This document shows, one piece after another, positions 1 through 27,597 of a stretch of 64,000 nucleotides of DNA. The position numbers were made by a program, and so were the translations under genes. The first letter of the stretch is position 1. Each line of letters begins with the position of its first letter. The DNA comes from Hirundichthys speculiger (Eukaryota; Chordata; Actinopteri; Beloniformes; Exocoetidae): NCBI GenBank assembly GCA_018398805.1, contig JAGFBZ010000817.1, forward strand, positions 1,692,001-1,756,000, written 5' to 3'. Below the pieces are notes generated by a model that was given only the letters and a program-made list of their open reading frames with translations, did not search any database and was not told the origin of the DNA.

Positions 1-15402
<15,402 letters not shown>

Positions 15403-15930
15403 AAAACTGACTGAGAACATGAAAGCCTCTTTGAAAGTGCAGCTGTGGGTCTGCAGTACAACCCAGAGACAACCAGAGCCAGAAACTTCTTTTCTTCCAC
15501 AGATAAACCTCATCTGACTCATTTCTAAATATTAAAATGGGGCAAAATCAGACTAATTTGGCATTTGAACTATTGTGTGCAGTTCTGCTGTGGAATGTTG
15601 GCCCTGAAGTGAACGTGGATCAACACAGGTAAATGTTCTGCTGGAAGATAACACCACATAGTGTATTTTCAGTCATGTTAGGTTTGTGGGTCAGCTCTGC
15701 TCACAACACACATCAGTAGAACCCAGTCAGCTGCTGAAAATTAGATTTGGTCCAACATATATGTTATGTAATCACATAACTCCTTTTGAAAAATTGGGTG
15801 GGGGGAAACAACATCATCTTATGCATGATTTCATGGTTAAAAATGAACTGATTTGCCAAGATTATTCTTTATTTCATACCTATGAAAACTGTGTTAATTT
15901 TACAATAAAATGATAGTAAACTCTGCATCC
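15403..15930 (+). other. DPYS 3' UTR
   Basis: Non-coding stretch between the DPYS stop codon and the AATAAA at 15904. The exact cleavage site is inferred to be 10-30 bases past the signal. Confidence 0.65.
15904..15909 (+). promoter_or_regulatory. Poly(A) signal AATAAA of DPYS
   Basis: First canonical AATAAA after the stop that sits in a plausible context; T-rich sequence follows at 15950-15990. Confidence 0.65.
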
Positions 15931-17490
15931 AGAGTTGAGAATGAGTCTGCTTCTCTTTTTTGAGAGTTATTATTTTTTAATCTTTTACCAATTCTCTCAA
16001 ATTTTTGTTGCTACTGGTAACAGGACTGATGTTTCTCACCCAAAAGGATCCTTCCCTTGATAAAATATTCATGAAAATTAAGACCGACTTGATTGAGTCA
16101 GGACTGACTTTGTTTGTGCATATTCACCAGGATCTCAGATTATCATTAGCGTTCAGTCCATACATGCCCATGTATGGACTGCTTTCTTCTTTCCTGTGGT
16201 TAAAAGGTCTGCTGCTGTCACGCAGCATCATGTGGCACATTCCCATTGAGCTGGCATGCTGGCGTGGTATTTTGCCACAGGGCCAGTCGAGACATAGTGT
16301 GAGCTTATCAGGTTGCCACACGGGTCAGTGGCAGCGTGTGAGTCACAGAAGGCCTACTCATGCTCGACCACATCCTTCCTCTTTTTTCTCTGACAGGGCG
16401 AAGGAAGGTTGGGAGGAGCAGTGGCTAACGGGGATTGTACATTTAAAAATGATTATCATTTTTTTTAAGCCTCATTCAAAAGTGAAGAAGTGATCTATAC
16501 TAAAAACTGGATAATTACACTCACATAAAGTAACACATAAAAATACTATAAACCTTTATATATTGCTCTTTTTAAGAAAGTTGGGTTTCCATATAAAACT
16601 GGAGGTATTGTGTATTTATCTATTATAGAATAAATAGTTTTTCTTTCTTTGTATCTTTTTTTTTTTTTACCTAGCTTTTTCCTATTTAAAAAAAAAACAA
16701 ATATTTTTAAGGCATTTACCAGTGCCAGTTTGGTTGCTGTGCTGCTTGAGTGGTTTCTGCTGGTAAACCTGGCACTCATCAGCTTTGATGAATAATAATA
16801 ACAGTACATTTGAGAGCAGCTGATTAAGCTTTCTAAAGCCCAAGTAGTGCCTGGAATAAAACCCCACATCCAGATGGGTTTGAAGAAGAGATAGTTCAAA
16901 ATGTTGGAGGTTATATGACAAAAAAATGTTCATTTAGAACATGAAGCCAACAACATATTTCAACTGGGGAAAGAACAACAGAAGCCTTAATGAGCTGACA
17001 GAACATCTCATGATAATAAGGTTGATCAGCAGCAGGTCTCTGACATATGAAACAAGCATCCCAGACAGACAGAGAGCGCTCACCACTCTGAGAAAGACTA
17101 TAAGGACTTCAGCCTTTAAGTTTTTTAATAGAAGTCCCAGCATTTTTCTGTCTACCTATAAGATCCCACAGCAGGGCCAGTTGGCCCGAATTGTTTTAGC
17201 TAATATGTTAATCATTCATTTTGTTACGGAAATGAGGCCTCAAGTGACTCATGTAACTGCAACCAGACTGACGTGTTTCGGGGTAGTTGACCCACAAAGC
17301 ACTGTTTGACAATTTATCACATTTTCATGTAGCTTGCTCTCAAAAAAGAGGTCATTCCTTTTGTTGTGAGATGGATAAATACCTCACTGCACATAGCAAT
17401 AAAGACATAAACTGGAAAATGTGCTGTATGCTGTGGAAAAGATCAACAGGAAGGAAGGGATCAATACACGTTTTTTTTTTCCCTTTGTTA
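15931..17490. other. Intergenic DNA without recognised genes
   Basis: AT-rich sequence between DPYS and a piggyBac relic. Open frames up to 162 codons (16005-16493) have no family signature. A perfect palindrome lies at 16154-16181. Confidence 0.6.
16154..16181. repeat. Perfect 13-bp inverted repeat, 2-nt spacer
   Basis: cagtccatacatg, cc, catgtatggactg: arms are exact reverse complements. Confidence 0.9.
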
Positions 17491-17576
17491 CTGGGATTTA
17501 TTGATAAAAAATAGTACAAAACAATTTTTTTTTTACAAATGATAAAAAAAAACTGTGAGTGAGTACATTTGAGCAT

Positions 17577-19021
17577 TCACACACAATCCTGGCACTGCCA
17601 TAGCATCTCCATTCTGCATTTTCCACATGTGTATCTGTAGCAGTCAACACATTGCACAGTGGCATGATTGTCCTTACATTGATCTTTAACCTTGACACTT
17701 GGCTCTTTTTCTGGGGCTAGGTGTGCCAACTCTCTTGCAAGCTCCACTAGGAAGTCTACCCGTCTCTGCTGCCTCCCAGTGCTGGATTGATACAGCATGT
17801 GAGCATTCAGTGCTGCCATATCAATCATGATATAGAACACTGCTACTAGCCAGCGCTGCGTTCCTGCGCGGACAGTGTACTCCCGCACCATCTGGTCCAT
17901 GACATCCACGCTTCACTTTGTAGTATTGTGAAGTGTTTGGCTTCTTTTTGGCGGTATTCTCAGTCTAAATCACACTGTGCATGCTGCTGAGAATATAGAC
18001 AGTCTTCTTCCGTTTGGGCCCATACACTGTCAGCGTGGCACCAGTGGTTGAAAACACCTGAGTGGTAAAGTCATTGTGGTCCGTCTGTCTAGTTGATTGT
18101 GGAATTTCTCGGCGAATCTTGTGGACTGTGCCGAGGATGGTGGTTTTCCGGCTAAGTAGTCATTGCGGAAGTGACAGCGATGTAAATAAATTGTCTGTGG
18201 TAACATTTCTGCCTTGTCCAGGAAAGGTTCCATCAGCCTCATAACTACACACTCAGACAGTCTCTCCCCACTGCTGCAGATGTATTTGGATTTCAAGTTA
18301 CACGCCTCCCAAAACTTGATCCCAAACTTGTCAGGTTTTGTTGCAATATACTACAGGAAACAGCAGTATGTCTTGGATGGGAAAAGCTGTCTGTAAATGG
18401 TGATGTGTCGACCAGGGTTGTAGGATGTGATTCAGCTGGTGTCAAACGATCCCCATACATTGGAAATTGCATCAAACTTATCAGTCTGTGCTCGCTCACT
18501 GCAGGTGTCCCTGTCATTAAAGTGCAGGTGTCTCATGATGTCTGAGAAACGTCCTCCGGACATAGTTTCGATGATCTGTGGGCTTCCCAGGGTTTCTGAC
18601 CAGCAGTCACGCAAGGATGGCACCCTGATGAGCCCCCGCATGATGACAACGGAAATAAATGCCATTAGTTCAGAGAGGGTCATGAACCAATCCACACGCT
18701 CCGTTTGCTCTGCATGTTGAACAGTTCAGTCTCGAATGACACCAAGCATGTCCAGAGTGATGAAACACAGGAAGCTCTGAAGACGACTCGAGAGACCTCC
18801 CGGCCTTAGTCGTTGGCTCTCCATCTACGTCGTACAGCGAAAGGAGGGGGTGAAATGTGGACCCATCCTCACCTGTTCTTCACGCCACACAGTGCCGTCT
18901 TTCGCCGTCTCTGTCAGATCAGCCCCCAGCAGAGCTCTCTTTTTTCGGTTGAGGAGCAGTCTCCTCATCTGTAGTGTGAACAAATTCAAATTATGAGCAA
19001 TGGGAAAGTCAAATGATATCA
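17577..19021 (-). pseudogene. piggyBac-type transposase relic
   Basis: Antisense blocks in the right order for a PGBD/piggyBac transposase: TAKDGTVWREEQV (near 18900), then from about 18695 MTLSELMAFISVVIMRGLIR, VPSLRDCWSETLG and SGGRFSDIMRHLHFND, then SGERLSECVVMRLMEPFL (near 18250), VDVMDQMVREYTVRAGTQRW (from about 17909) and a C-terminal Cys-rich finger (CVDCYRYTCGKC, then CQDC) ending at 17577. Several frameshifts and stops separate the blocks, so it is dead. TTAA-flanked ends were not found. A hAT element lies directly beyond its N-terminal side. Confidence 0.85.
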
Positions 19022-19051
19022 CAAATGCATGCGTAGAAGGTAATAATAATA

Positions 19052-19059
19052 ATTCCAGT
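19052..19059. repeat. Left 8-bp target-site duplication (attccagt) of a hAT element
   Basis: Identical to 20890-20897 on the other side of the element. Confidence 0.9.
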
Positions 19060-19887
19060 CAGGGTTCGAATTACACAGTGACCCTTGGGGGAGCCCTATT
19101 TTACAGTGTGCACCATGACTTTCCCATATGCACATGCGCATATCACTATCAGAGTGCCGCCAATAACACATTCAGACTGTCTGTCAGCTCAGGAAAGCAG
19201 ATGCTGTCTTTCCTGCTGCAAGGACTTAATTTACTTTTATAACAAGAAAATAAAAACACCACAAAAAGTTTGATTTCTTATTCTGAAACAAATGGATTGA
19301 AAAAGTAAACAATTGCCCAAATATAAGACCGCATATAAATATAAGAAATTATTAAATTAAAAAAAAGAATTTCATAACATTTTCTTTTCATAGTTTTGAT
19401 TTCTTCATCTTGGCACAAAACTTTAGGCTATTTAGACCTTTCTGAATATTTCATCCACTTCTACCCTCTCAAGTATCCCAGATAAGTAACTACATTTTAA
19501 ACATTACTGTCTAATATGAATTTATTACACAGATATACATATATTAAACACAATAACTAGTTCGATAAACTACATTTCAAAAGCGAAATGTAGTTTATTT
19601 AACAGGAAAACAAGTGCGTCTGTCAAACATATTAGGGCTGCAGCCATCATAAAATAATCTGAAACAGGTACTTCTGGCCAAAAGACATCTCTCCATGTCT
19701 TTGGTTATCATCACCTTTATGTCAGAATTGCATTAACTCAAAGGAAGTGGGCCACCAGAGCCATTTCCCCACCAATTTGAAACATTCAGGGCCTTTTTCT
19801 ACTATTTTCCAAGCTCAAGTCCGCACAATCCTGACAAATGACAATATGGTATGTGTCACAAAAGGCAAAACAACAGTCTGCCAAAAT

Positions 19888-19958
<71 letters not shown>
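19888..19958. repeat. (GATA)n microsatellite, about 17 units
   Basis: Uninterrupted tetranucleotide array inside the 19060-20889 hAT element. Confidence 0.98.
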
Positions 19959-20179
19959 TATTTATTGTCTGTCTCGAGTAAAAATAGAAATTCATCTTTA
20001 AAACAGCTCAATGAAGCATTAAAACATAATTAAGAACCACAGTCAAGCACATTGACTAAAACTCATTCAACAACAGTAAAAAAGTTTATGTTTATGTGTT
20101 CTTATTAAGGGCAGTTATTTCGGCAAACAACGCACACACATACAGCAGCGCTATGCATGGTGCTGAAACAAGCTCCCAT

Positions 20180-20300
20180 ATTCAATTCAATTCAACTTTA
20201 TTTGTATAGCATCTGTTACAATGTCAATTGTCTCTCGGCGCTTTACAGAGACCCAGTGATTTCAAGTGATTTTCAATAAAACAATACCAGCGTCTTAGTT
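20180..20300. mobile_element. Dispersed fish repeat tail
   Basis: attcaattcaactttatttg, then ggcgctttacagagaccca, is the common teleost motif with TTTATTTGTATAGC and GGCGCTTTACA. It lies within the hAT element. Confidence 0.6.
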
Positions 20301-20889
20301 TGGGAACATAAATCATAAAAATACAGTCTGATAAATCGGACCAAAGCCAGACCGACCGCTAGCTGAAGTAGTCGGTCCACTTGCACTGTTGTCAGTAACC
20401 ATGGCTGTTGATGTCTTCGTTTACTTCAAAAATCCAAACTGTCCGAGACCTGGCTGTTTCCGTTTGGACAGTTTCAATATAATTTGAGGAAAAGTCAAAT
20501 ATCATCCGCGTTCATTCCTTCAATTTCAAATACAGTATACCACCAAAAATCCCCCCCAGTCCACTCATTCACTAATGAGGAGTTCATGTGCGGCTACGTA
20601 AATCTAACAATTCTCCTCCAGCGTCGCCACGGTTATAACAGGAATCATGTTAAATAGTTGAGGCAAATGTTTAGAAATATTGAACATTTAATAGCACATA
20701 AACACACACAGCCATGACATGTTTATTCTTTTTATTTCAGGAACCTCAATGTAGAGAAAATAAAATATATCTTAAAGTGGACAATTCTTTAGAGCTCCCC
20801 CTGAATGTCTCAGGGCAGGCTCTCAGGGGAGCTCATGTCCCTCTCGGGGGAGCCGAGCTCCCCTTAGCTCCCCCGTAATTCGAACCATG

Positions 20890-20897
20890 ATTCCAGT
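20890..20897. repeat. Right 8-bp target-site duplication (attccagt)
   Basis: Matches 19052-19059 exactly. Confidence 0.9.
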
Positions 20898-21299
20898 ACA
20901 TTTCAAAGAGGTTGGCTAAGGTGAGGAGAACTTACATGGACATTTTCATTTTAAAGTTCTCCCAGACAGAGGATTCAACAGAAACAAGGTTATTTTTTAT
21001 CAACTGCCAAGTTGAACTCTCGGTTAAAATTTTCTACCTCAGAAATTACCTGTTATAATGTTATGATTGTGGCTCAGGACTTGGTTGGTAGACTTTTTTA
21101 TTTTTGATAAAAACAGGATGACATTAATGCGCTGGCAGTGGCAATAAACTTTATTTGACATTTTATACAATGAGATTTACACTAAATATGTGTTACTGAC
21201 AAGTGCTGATGTTAAAAAAAGTGTTTGAACAACAAATGTTATGGCACTTTAGTTCATATGGCAGCAGAACATTTAAATTGAAGTGCAATTTACACTACT

Positions 21300-21402
21300 T
21301 TTTAATTCATTATTCCATAATGTGTACGCAATGTAATTAATTGTGATTAAACAGGGAAATCATGCAATTAATGATAATGAAAAAATTAATCATTGCCCAG
21401 CT
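21300..21402. mobile_element. hAT-like terminal fragment
   Basis: The block ends attaatcattgcccagctcta. Its reverse complement starts TAGAGCTGGGCAATGATTAAT, much like the end of the 57592-58699 element. The partner end was not found. Confidence 0.45.
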
Positions 21403-21403
21403 C

Positions 21404-21405
<2 letters not shown>

Positions 21406-21480
<75 letters not shown>
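21406..21480. repeat. Compound (AC)n(TA)n microsatellite
   Basis: AC run to about 21438, then TA run up to the MITE. Confidence 0.95.
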
Positions 21481-21985
<505 letters not shown>

Positions 21986-24075
21986 CACGCCAACTGCATG
22001 ATTTTGCTTTGTTTTTGGTTTTTGTGTTTTTTTTTAAGGTGAATTGAAGCTTCCTGTGCAGGACATACACACTTGAACAAATATGCTCCTCTTTCTAGTT
22101 TTAGCTCATCTGAGATGAAAATGAGACAATCATAGTGATGATTTCCTTGGGAGAGGAACCCAAGATCCACCTGTCAGTTATGTGTTTGCCAAAGTTTGCT
22201 CCCCCATTTAAAACACAGTCAGGCACCCATGTGCACATATAGGCATGTAGGACAACTGTCACAGATTATGTAAGAAGATTTTGCAGTTCTCCTCTCTGCA
22301 TCACACACTGTGATAAAATGCAGAAGCCTGCCTGTGTATTTGAGGTTGTTAGATGCAGTGCAGTGTTCCATCTCTGACGACACACAAACTGTGCATAGAG
22401 TCTCTATTAATAATTCACTTCTACCAACATAAACCGCAGCTTATAATATCTGTTATAAAATACAGTCATATGTATCATTTTATAATCAGAATGATAATAT
22501 ATGGAAGTAAACTAAAAAAATACATTTCTAGTTTAGTGCTCACTGAAGCTAAGCTGTATTGAAATCTAAACTCTTAATTTACAGTCTGCAATTTGTTTGC
22601 TCATGTCAGTTTGAAACTTTACTCCTTTAAGGCATTCTCTGAGGCCACTGTTATTATGGCTGACCTGCTATCCAGAGTCATAAAGTTTCATCATGTACGC
22701 TACTGGAGTTTCCTTAATAATATTGACACACTATAGTAGGGGTTTGAGGTATGGTGTTTCAGCACACACAGTATGCACAATGAAAAATATTCATTGTCTC
22801 ATAAGCATGCACAGTATTGCAGGAAAAAAAGAGTCTCAGCAGCAGAGTATTGTCTCTGCACCTCTGTTTCATCAGCCTGTAACACTCAATGACAGAACTA
22901 AAGGTTGATGGAATATAATGTTTATTTTGTGACATCTTTGCTATTGTTTTGTCATTCAGATATTTTTTAACAAGCACTAACATGGGCCTTTAGCAGAAAT
23001 TAACTTAATTTAAACAAAAAACATTATTTGACATGTTTAGATCCAGATTTGATTTGAAGCACTGTTACAACTTTGGCATGGAGGTGGAACCATGAACGTT
23101 TTGTTTGGAGCGTCGTATCAGTTTTTGCATAGGAGAAGCTGAGCTATTTCAGTTGTAATGAGAATGTAAGTAATGTAATGTAATGTAATGTAATGTAATG
23201 TAAGTAAGTGTCACAATATGGAAAAACATAAGTGGATATGTTAATGTTAGAGTTCAAAATGTTTAGTTTAATGGTCCTTTTCAGTAAGAAAATAAATAAC
23301 TAACAATAAAATGATGTCTCTGCTGCTATCAAGCCAGTTAACTTTCAGGAATGATAACTGCTTGGGATGACACGTGGATCTCTGACAAAAACACTTTGCA
23401 TTCCTTTTTGTGAGGGCCATTGGAGACTACCCATGATGTATAGCATTCCTGACGGGGTGTCTGGTTTCATAGGAGGGGTTTTCAGCCACCACTCCCAATC
23501 ACTCAGTTTCAAGGGCCAAGGGGATGTGAAAGGGAGGGGAGGCTGGTGAAAAAAGAGAACTGTGATAGGCTAACCCAAGAAGGTGACCAGGTGTTCCGTC
23601 TTGTTTCAACCATAATGCAAAATCAATCCTCCATTGGCAGACTTGAAGGTTTCAAACTCTGTTATATACATAACATGAGAAGCTATGAGCCAACAGCTAA
23701 TTCTAACATGCTGCCTGACTGTGAGCATAAACCTCTGAAGGGTGCCATGAACATCTGGCTCAGGGAAGAAGGTCCATCCTATGTTTCTCAAGACAATTTA
23801 CTGGGGGAAAAAAAAATCCATGGTGTACAAAAAGGAGAGCAAGGGCATGACCACAGTCAAACTCATCCTTAGAGGATCATGGACTTTACCAGACCGGTAA
23901 AACAACCAACCAAATGGAAAAGAATTTCTTCATACAATATTTTGTGGACTGTCCTTGGCTTGGAAAATCAGCGGGCACCAGAAATGTGGCTGTTTTGAGA
24001 AGAAAAGAAAAGATTTTGAGAAAAACATTTCATATTTTCACACACATGGAAGTATCATTAATATTCGCAATATCT
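21986..24075. other. Intergenic DNA, probably including the DCSTAMP 3' UTR
   Basis: No gene recognised. A (TAATG)n array lies at 23171-23201. The 108-codon open frame at 23546-23872 has no signature. Sequence just below 24076 should be DCSTAMP 3' UTR (inference); no poly(A) site is assigned. Confidence 0.55.
23171..23201. repeat. (TAATG)n pentanucleotide array
   Basis: About six units, with degenerate TAAG units at the edges. Confidence 0.93.
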
Positions 24076-24420
24076 TCAAATACAAACCTTGACGATAAAT
24101 GACATAAGGGCGGAATCTTTTTTTTCCTTCCTCTTTTTTGATCTCTTCCTCAAGATTTTGCCATGCAGGTACTCCACTCTTGCATCTGCAGCTGTAGTGA
24201 AGAATCGTTCACAGACCATCAGTCTGAACTGGGAGACTTTGGCTGCCATCAGGGCCATAAAGCCCAGAGTGACCAGAATGGCACCCAATGGGATCACAGA
24301 GTTATACAACAGCAGCTTGGGTTTAGGAAGGCACTTCTTCTCAAATAAGGTCACAGAATAGGAAAAGTCAGTTTCTTGGGTCTCCTCACCAAGTGGTATA
24401 CCAAATAAGTTTGCAATTGC
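24076..24420 (-). CDS. DCSTAMP: DCSTAMP second coding exon
   Basis: Starts in phase 0 after gttttcag. It encodes AIANLFGIPLGEETQETDFS through KKCLPKPKLLLYNS, a final membrane segment, VEYLHGKILRKRSKKRKEKK and a TGA. The Lys/Arg-rich tail is cytosolic in the family. Confidence 0.85.
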   Translation of the reverse strand, partial: AIANLFGIPLGEETQETDFSYSVTLFEKKCLPKPKLLLYNSVIPLGAILVTLGFMALMAAKVSQFRLMVCERFFTTAADARVEYLHGKILRKRSKKRKEKKDSALMSFIVKVCI

Positions 24421-25531
24421 CTGAAAACATGAACAAATGAGTCTTCAGTGATGGACTGACTAAAAGACAACATCAGGAAATATTTTAAAAAAAATAACAT
24501 ACTTACTTTAAAACTTATTTTCAAGGGGACATGGAATTGTTCCATCTCCGATAACCTCGTCGTAATGATGTCAACACAACGGTACAACAAGGCATCGACA
24601 GTGATAAAAATAACCCATACTACACAGTGAGAGACTACTGGGGTTGCGAATTTCAGCATAGCTTTTCCCTCCTTGTGGGTGGGACGGACGGAGAGGATGG
24701 ATGCGTACAGCTTCTCCTCCTTTGGTGTGAGAGGAAGGACATGCGGCTTTCTTCTGCCTTCTGCCTCTCATCAAAAAGAACAAATTTTCTGCTGATGAAC
24801 CTGTTTTTATATTTCACGTCCTTGCAGTACTTTTTTACGTGTAAAGCTATAAACATCATGAGCACCAGGAAGCTGATGGCAGGAAACATCCTGTCAGTCA
24901 CAGAGGAGATGGCCTCCACCATGGCCTGACCGTACTTGACAGTCTCGTTCAGCTTCTGCTCTGCTTCATTGAACTTCAGCATGAATTTCTCAGATTCCAG
25001 GTTTAGTGAAACTTTGAGCTGAGATTTGATGTCCAGTACTCCCAGATCTGTGACCCCTTTGAGGATGTCTCCAATCCACTTTAACATATTGATGTAGTTC
25101 CTGAATGGAGCACTAATGGATTCTTTCTTGGCTTTTAGGTTGCAAATCATGCTCATAGCCAGGCGTTTGAGGTTTCCCAGAGTGTTGCGAATATTTTTAA
25201 GAATAATAACACTAGTCCCAGCAGTCAGTAGGAGGTTCCGGCTTTTCTTCATGAAAATGGATATCACAAACAGAGTCCCTAAACACCTTACTCTGTTTGA
25301 CAGGAAAAGGCCAATGACCAACAGAGTCCCAAAACAGCCAGTAATCGCTCCAGAGACTGCAAGATCATAGTCCAGGGTGAAGAGGAGGTACAGAAGGAGC
25401 AGGGAGCTCAGCAAGAAGCTGAACATGGTGCACAAGAAGACGAGGAGGATAGTTCTTCTCCAGCCATCCCTTTCACCAGTCGTGAAAACATCCACAGCCA
25501 GAAAAATGGTCCCTGTGAGAATTTTCTTCAT
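24076..25531 (-). CDS. DCSTAMP: Dendrocyte-expressed seven-transmembrane protein (DC-STAMP), with one frame break
   Basis: Joined exons on the - strand: 25531-24507 and 24420-24076, about 456 residues (human about 470). DC-STAMP is a multipass membrane protein needed for fusion of osteoclast and macrophage precursors. Hydrophobic segments: TILLVFLCTMFSFLLSSLLL, AITGCFGTLLVIGLFL, LGTLFVISIF, FPAISFLVLMMFIALHV, CVVWVIFITVDALLY and VIPLGAILVTLGFMALMA. The C-terminal DC-STAMP domain contains SRKFVLFDERQ, CLPKPKLLLYNSVIPLG and VEYLHGKILRKRSK, close to the FVQFDERE and IQYLHAKLLKKRSK of the mammalian protein. An in-frame TGA lies two codons before the ATG, supporting the start. One base is missing at about 24747 (after FDERQKAEE). 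The position between DPYS and RIMS2 favours DCSTAMP over its paralogue OCSTAMP. The stop at VCI could instead be intronic (AAG|GTTTGT), with another small exon below. Confidence 0.9.
24507..25531 (-). CDS. DCSTAMP: DCSTAMP first coding exon, with a -1 frameshift
   Basis: Runs from the ATG to a GTAAGT donor after ISFK. The frame is open to FDERQKAEE; after 24747 the conserved continuation PHVLPLTPKEEKLYASIL, then MLKFATPVVSHCVVWVIF, is in the next frame. Read uncorrected the protein ends 30-40 residues later. Exon length is 1025, one short of a multiple of three, consistent with a single missing base. Confidence 0.88.
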
Positions 25532-25557
25532 TCTTCAATACATGAGAAGATCACCAT
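25528..25557 (-). promoter_or_regulatory. Candidate 9-codon uORF overlapping the DCSTAMP start codon
   Basis: An ATG in good context (tccATGG) at 25557 opens a 9-residue frame whose TGA overlaps the main ATG as ATGA. Such overlap can limit or couple translation of the main frame. It counts only if this stretch is in the mature mRNA, which I cannot see. Confidence 0.45.
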
Positions 25558-26099
25558 GGATATGATAGAATTATTGTTAAAAATTTTATAAGCAATAGAA
25601 AGAAAAGGTCAAATAGAAAATATCCGGGATGTAAAAAGAAACCTATTTCTAGAAAACTGTTCTTGTGTACTGTATGCAGTCTCTTAAATAAGGCATAAAC
25701 AGGAACTCCTCCTCTTCAAACCTCAGTCATAAGTCATTCTGTCATTACTTTTTTTTTTTTAACCAAAAGCAGAAGGAAGCAAAACTAGTATGATACAGAA
25801 TTTTGACAGCTTACAGTAACACTTAGTTCATAGGTAGATACTATTGATGTGAGTTTATAACACATCAAGTAAAACTATCCCAGCTAGCCACTGTCAGATT
25901 TCCTCATATTAGCTACCTAGCACTTAGCAATATATTGACTTCTGAGTGGTGAATAAAAACTTAACAGAGACCAGTCATATTTTAAAGAGTGTATGTTCTG
26001 TTGAGTTTGTGTGTTGTATTCATTTTACTAACAGACCACTGTAAATGCCTGTGGGTTGGCATAAAAGGAAACAGGAGGTCCACCGGCCTCCAGAGCAGC

Positions 26100-26390
26100 T
26101 TGGCTGAAAGGGTAGACGGATAGCGACCGACTGTTCCCCATAGAGCTCTGCTAGTCCTCGTTTCAGCTCTGACAGCACTTGTTTCAGTTGCGACACTTAA
26201 GATTATAATGTTTGGACAGACTTGATCAAAATGAATGGAAAGTAATATTTAATATCATCCTGGTTTCACATAAGGTAAGCCAGCCAAGCTAAAATGGCCA
26301 ACTGGAACTATATGATAGGCATGTCCAGCTGGCTTCACAGCACTGTTCGTTCTGCCACTTTGCAACATAACGACGCGCACCACGAGATAA
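26100..26390. repeat. Dispersed repeat, copy 2
   Basis: Segments gtagacggatagcgaccgac, tcgtttcagctctgacagca and atatcatcctggtttcac match 8723-8890 in direct orientation. The segment at 26330-26390 (cagcactgttcgttctgcca, ttgcaacataacg) matches 8185-8225, so the two segments are in the opposite order here. Confidence 0.5.
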
Positions 26391-26459
26391 AAGAGACTTC
26401 AGAATCACTTTGTAGAAAACAACAATACATCAGACAGATGGATGAGTGGACTTTAATGA

Positions 26460-26502
26460 TTCCAAGCGATTCAAGAGATTCAAGAGATTCAAGAGATTCA
26501 AG
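26460..26502. repeat. 9-bp tandem repeat (gattcaaga)n
   Basis: Four near-perfect units. Confidence 0.93.
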
Positions 26503-27597
26503 TGTTACAACAGCAAGGTAACTGGTATAAAATGTGGTGGTTATGAAAATGTAGACTATAAATTATACAGGTTTCAAAATGTAAAGGTTTTTCTACATAT
26601 AAATAGTACAAATGTGTATAGTTTCATGTGTATATTTAAAAGATACAGTTAGAGATATAACAATTAGTGTCGAGATAGTATATGGAGAAGAGTGCCTATG
26701 TACTCATTCCAAAGAGTGCATTTGTGCACACAACATATCACATGTGGTCCGTCTGTCACATAGAGTAGTTGTGCTGTGAAAACTTATAGTAAGGTATATT
26801 AACTTTAAAGGTAAAAAAGATTTCCTATAACAGTACCTAGAAACAATGGAGGGGGGCTGCCATCCTGAAATTGAGTGGTTCAGTTCCTGAATGTCCACAC
26901 TCCCTCCAATGTCTTCATTGGTGTGTGATTGTGTGTGTGCGTGTGTTTGTGATAGAAAAAGCACTGCCTAGACTCAGTAGAAATATATCTGTGTAGATCG
27001 ATATAGACTGAGAAAGTGTTGTATAAATGTTTGTCTGAATGGCTGAATTTGACTTGTTGTGTAAGGTGTTTTGAATGGTAAACAAAACTAGAAAACAGTC
27101 CATTTACCAGTCCCAAAAGGAAAAGAAACAACATACTGTGACAAAGAACATTCACCAGCTTCTGTCTCTAAGGTCTAAGATAGAGGAAATGATGATAAAA
27201 ATCATGGTTTTAAAATGAAGTAGATAAAGCTACACAGGAAAAATGACACCATGTCTTTATTTAAAAAAAAATGTGTCAAAAATGCAGAAGCAGTTATGAA
27301 AAACAAAGTATACCATTACTGCTGTTACAGGAATTAAGGACTGTAGGGGAAGGAGCTGCCAGATACTACTGATCTAATGAACTTAATCAGCTGACCATCA
27401 CAAAGTATAAGCAGAAACTAATAATCCTATCACATTATCTGGAGCCAAACATGCTTGATGTTTCTCAGTGAGTCATTCAAATTTTCAGAAAAATGTGACA
27501 TAAGCAGCCAGACTCAGAGTTGCATCATCCAGCTTCATAATAATGTTGCACATCTGGGTCAGCGTCAGTTAGCTTCATTTACTCTATGCCCATATGT

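Larger units (their letters stand above)
19060..20889. mobile_element. Non-autonomous hAT element, 1.83 kb
   Basis: Ends are inverted: cagggttcgaattac at the left, and gtaattcgaaccatg at the right. Subterminal copies of gggggagc follow inside both ends. It is flanked by a perfect 8-bp duplication attccagt, which is diagnostic of hAT-type insertion. No transposase is present. The interior carries a GATA microsatellite (19888-19958), a 14-bp hairpin (19565-19598) and a fish repeat tail at about 20180-20300. Confidence 0.88.

Noticed and set aside
19565..19598. 14-bp hairpin as a separate regulatory site
   Set aside because: It lies inside the 19060-20889 hAT element and is best taken as part of it.
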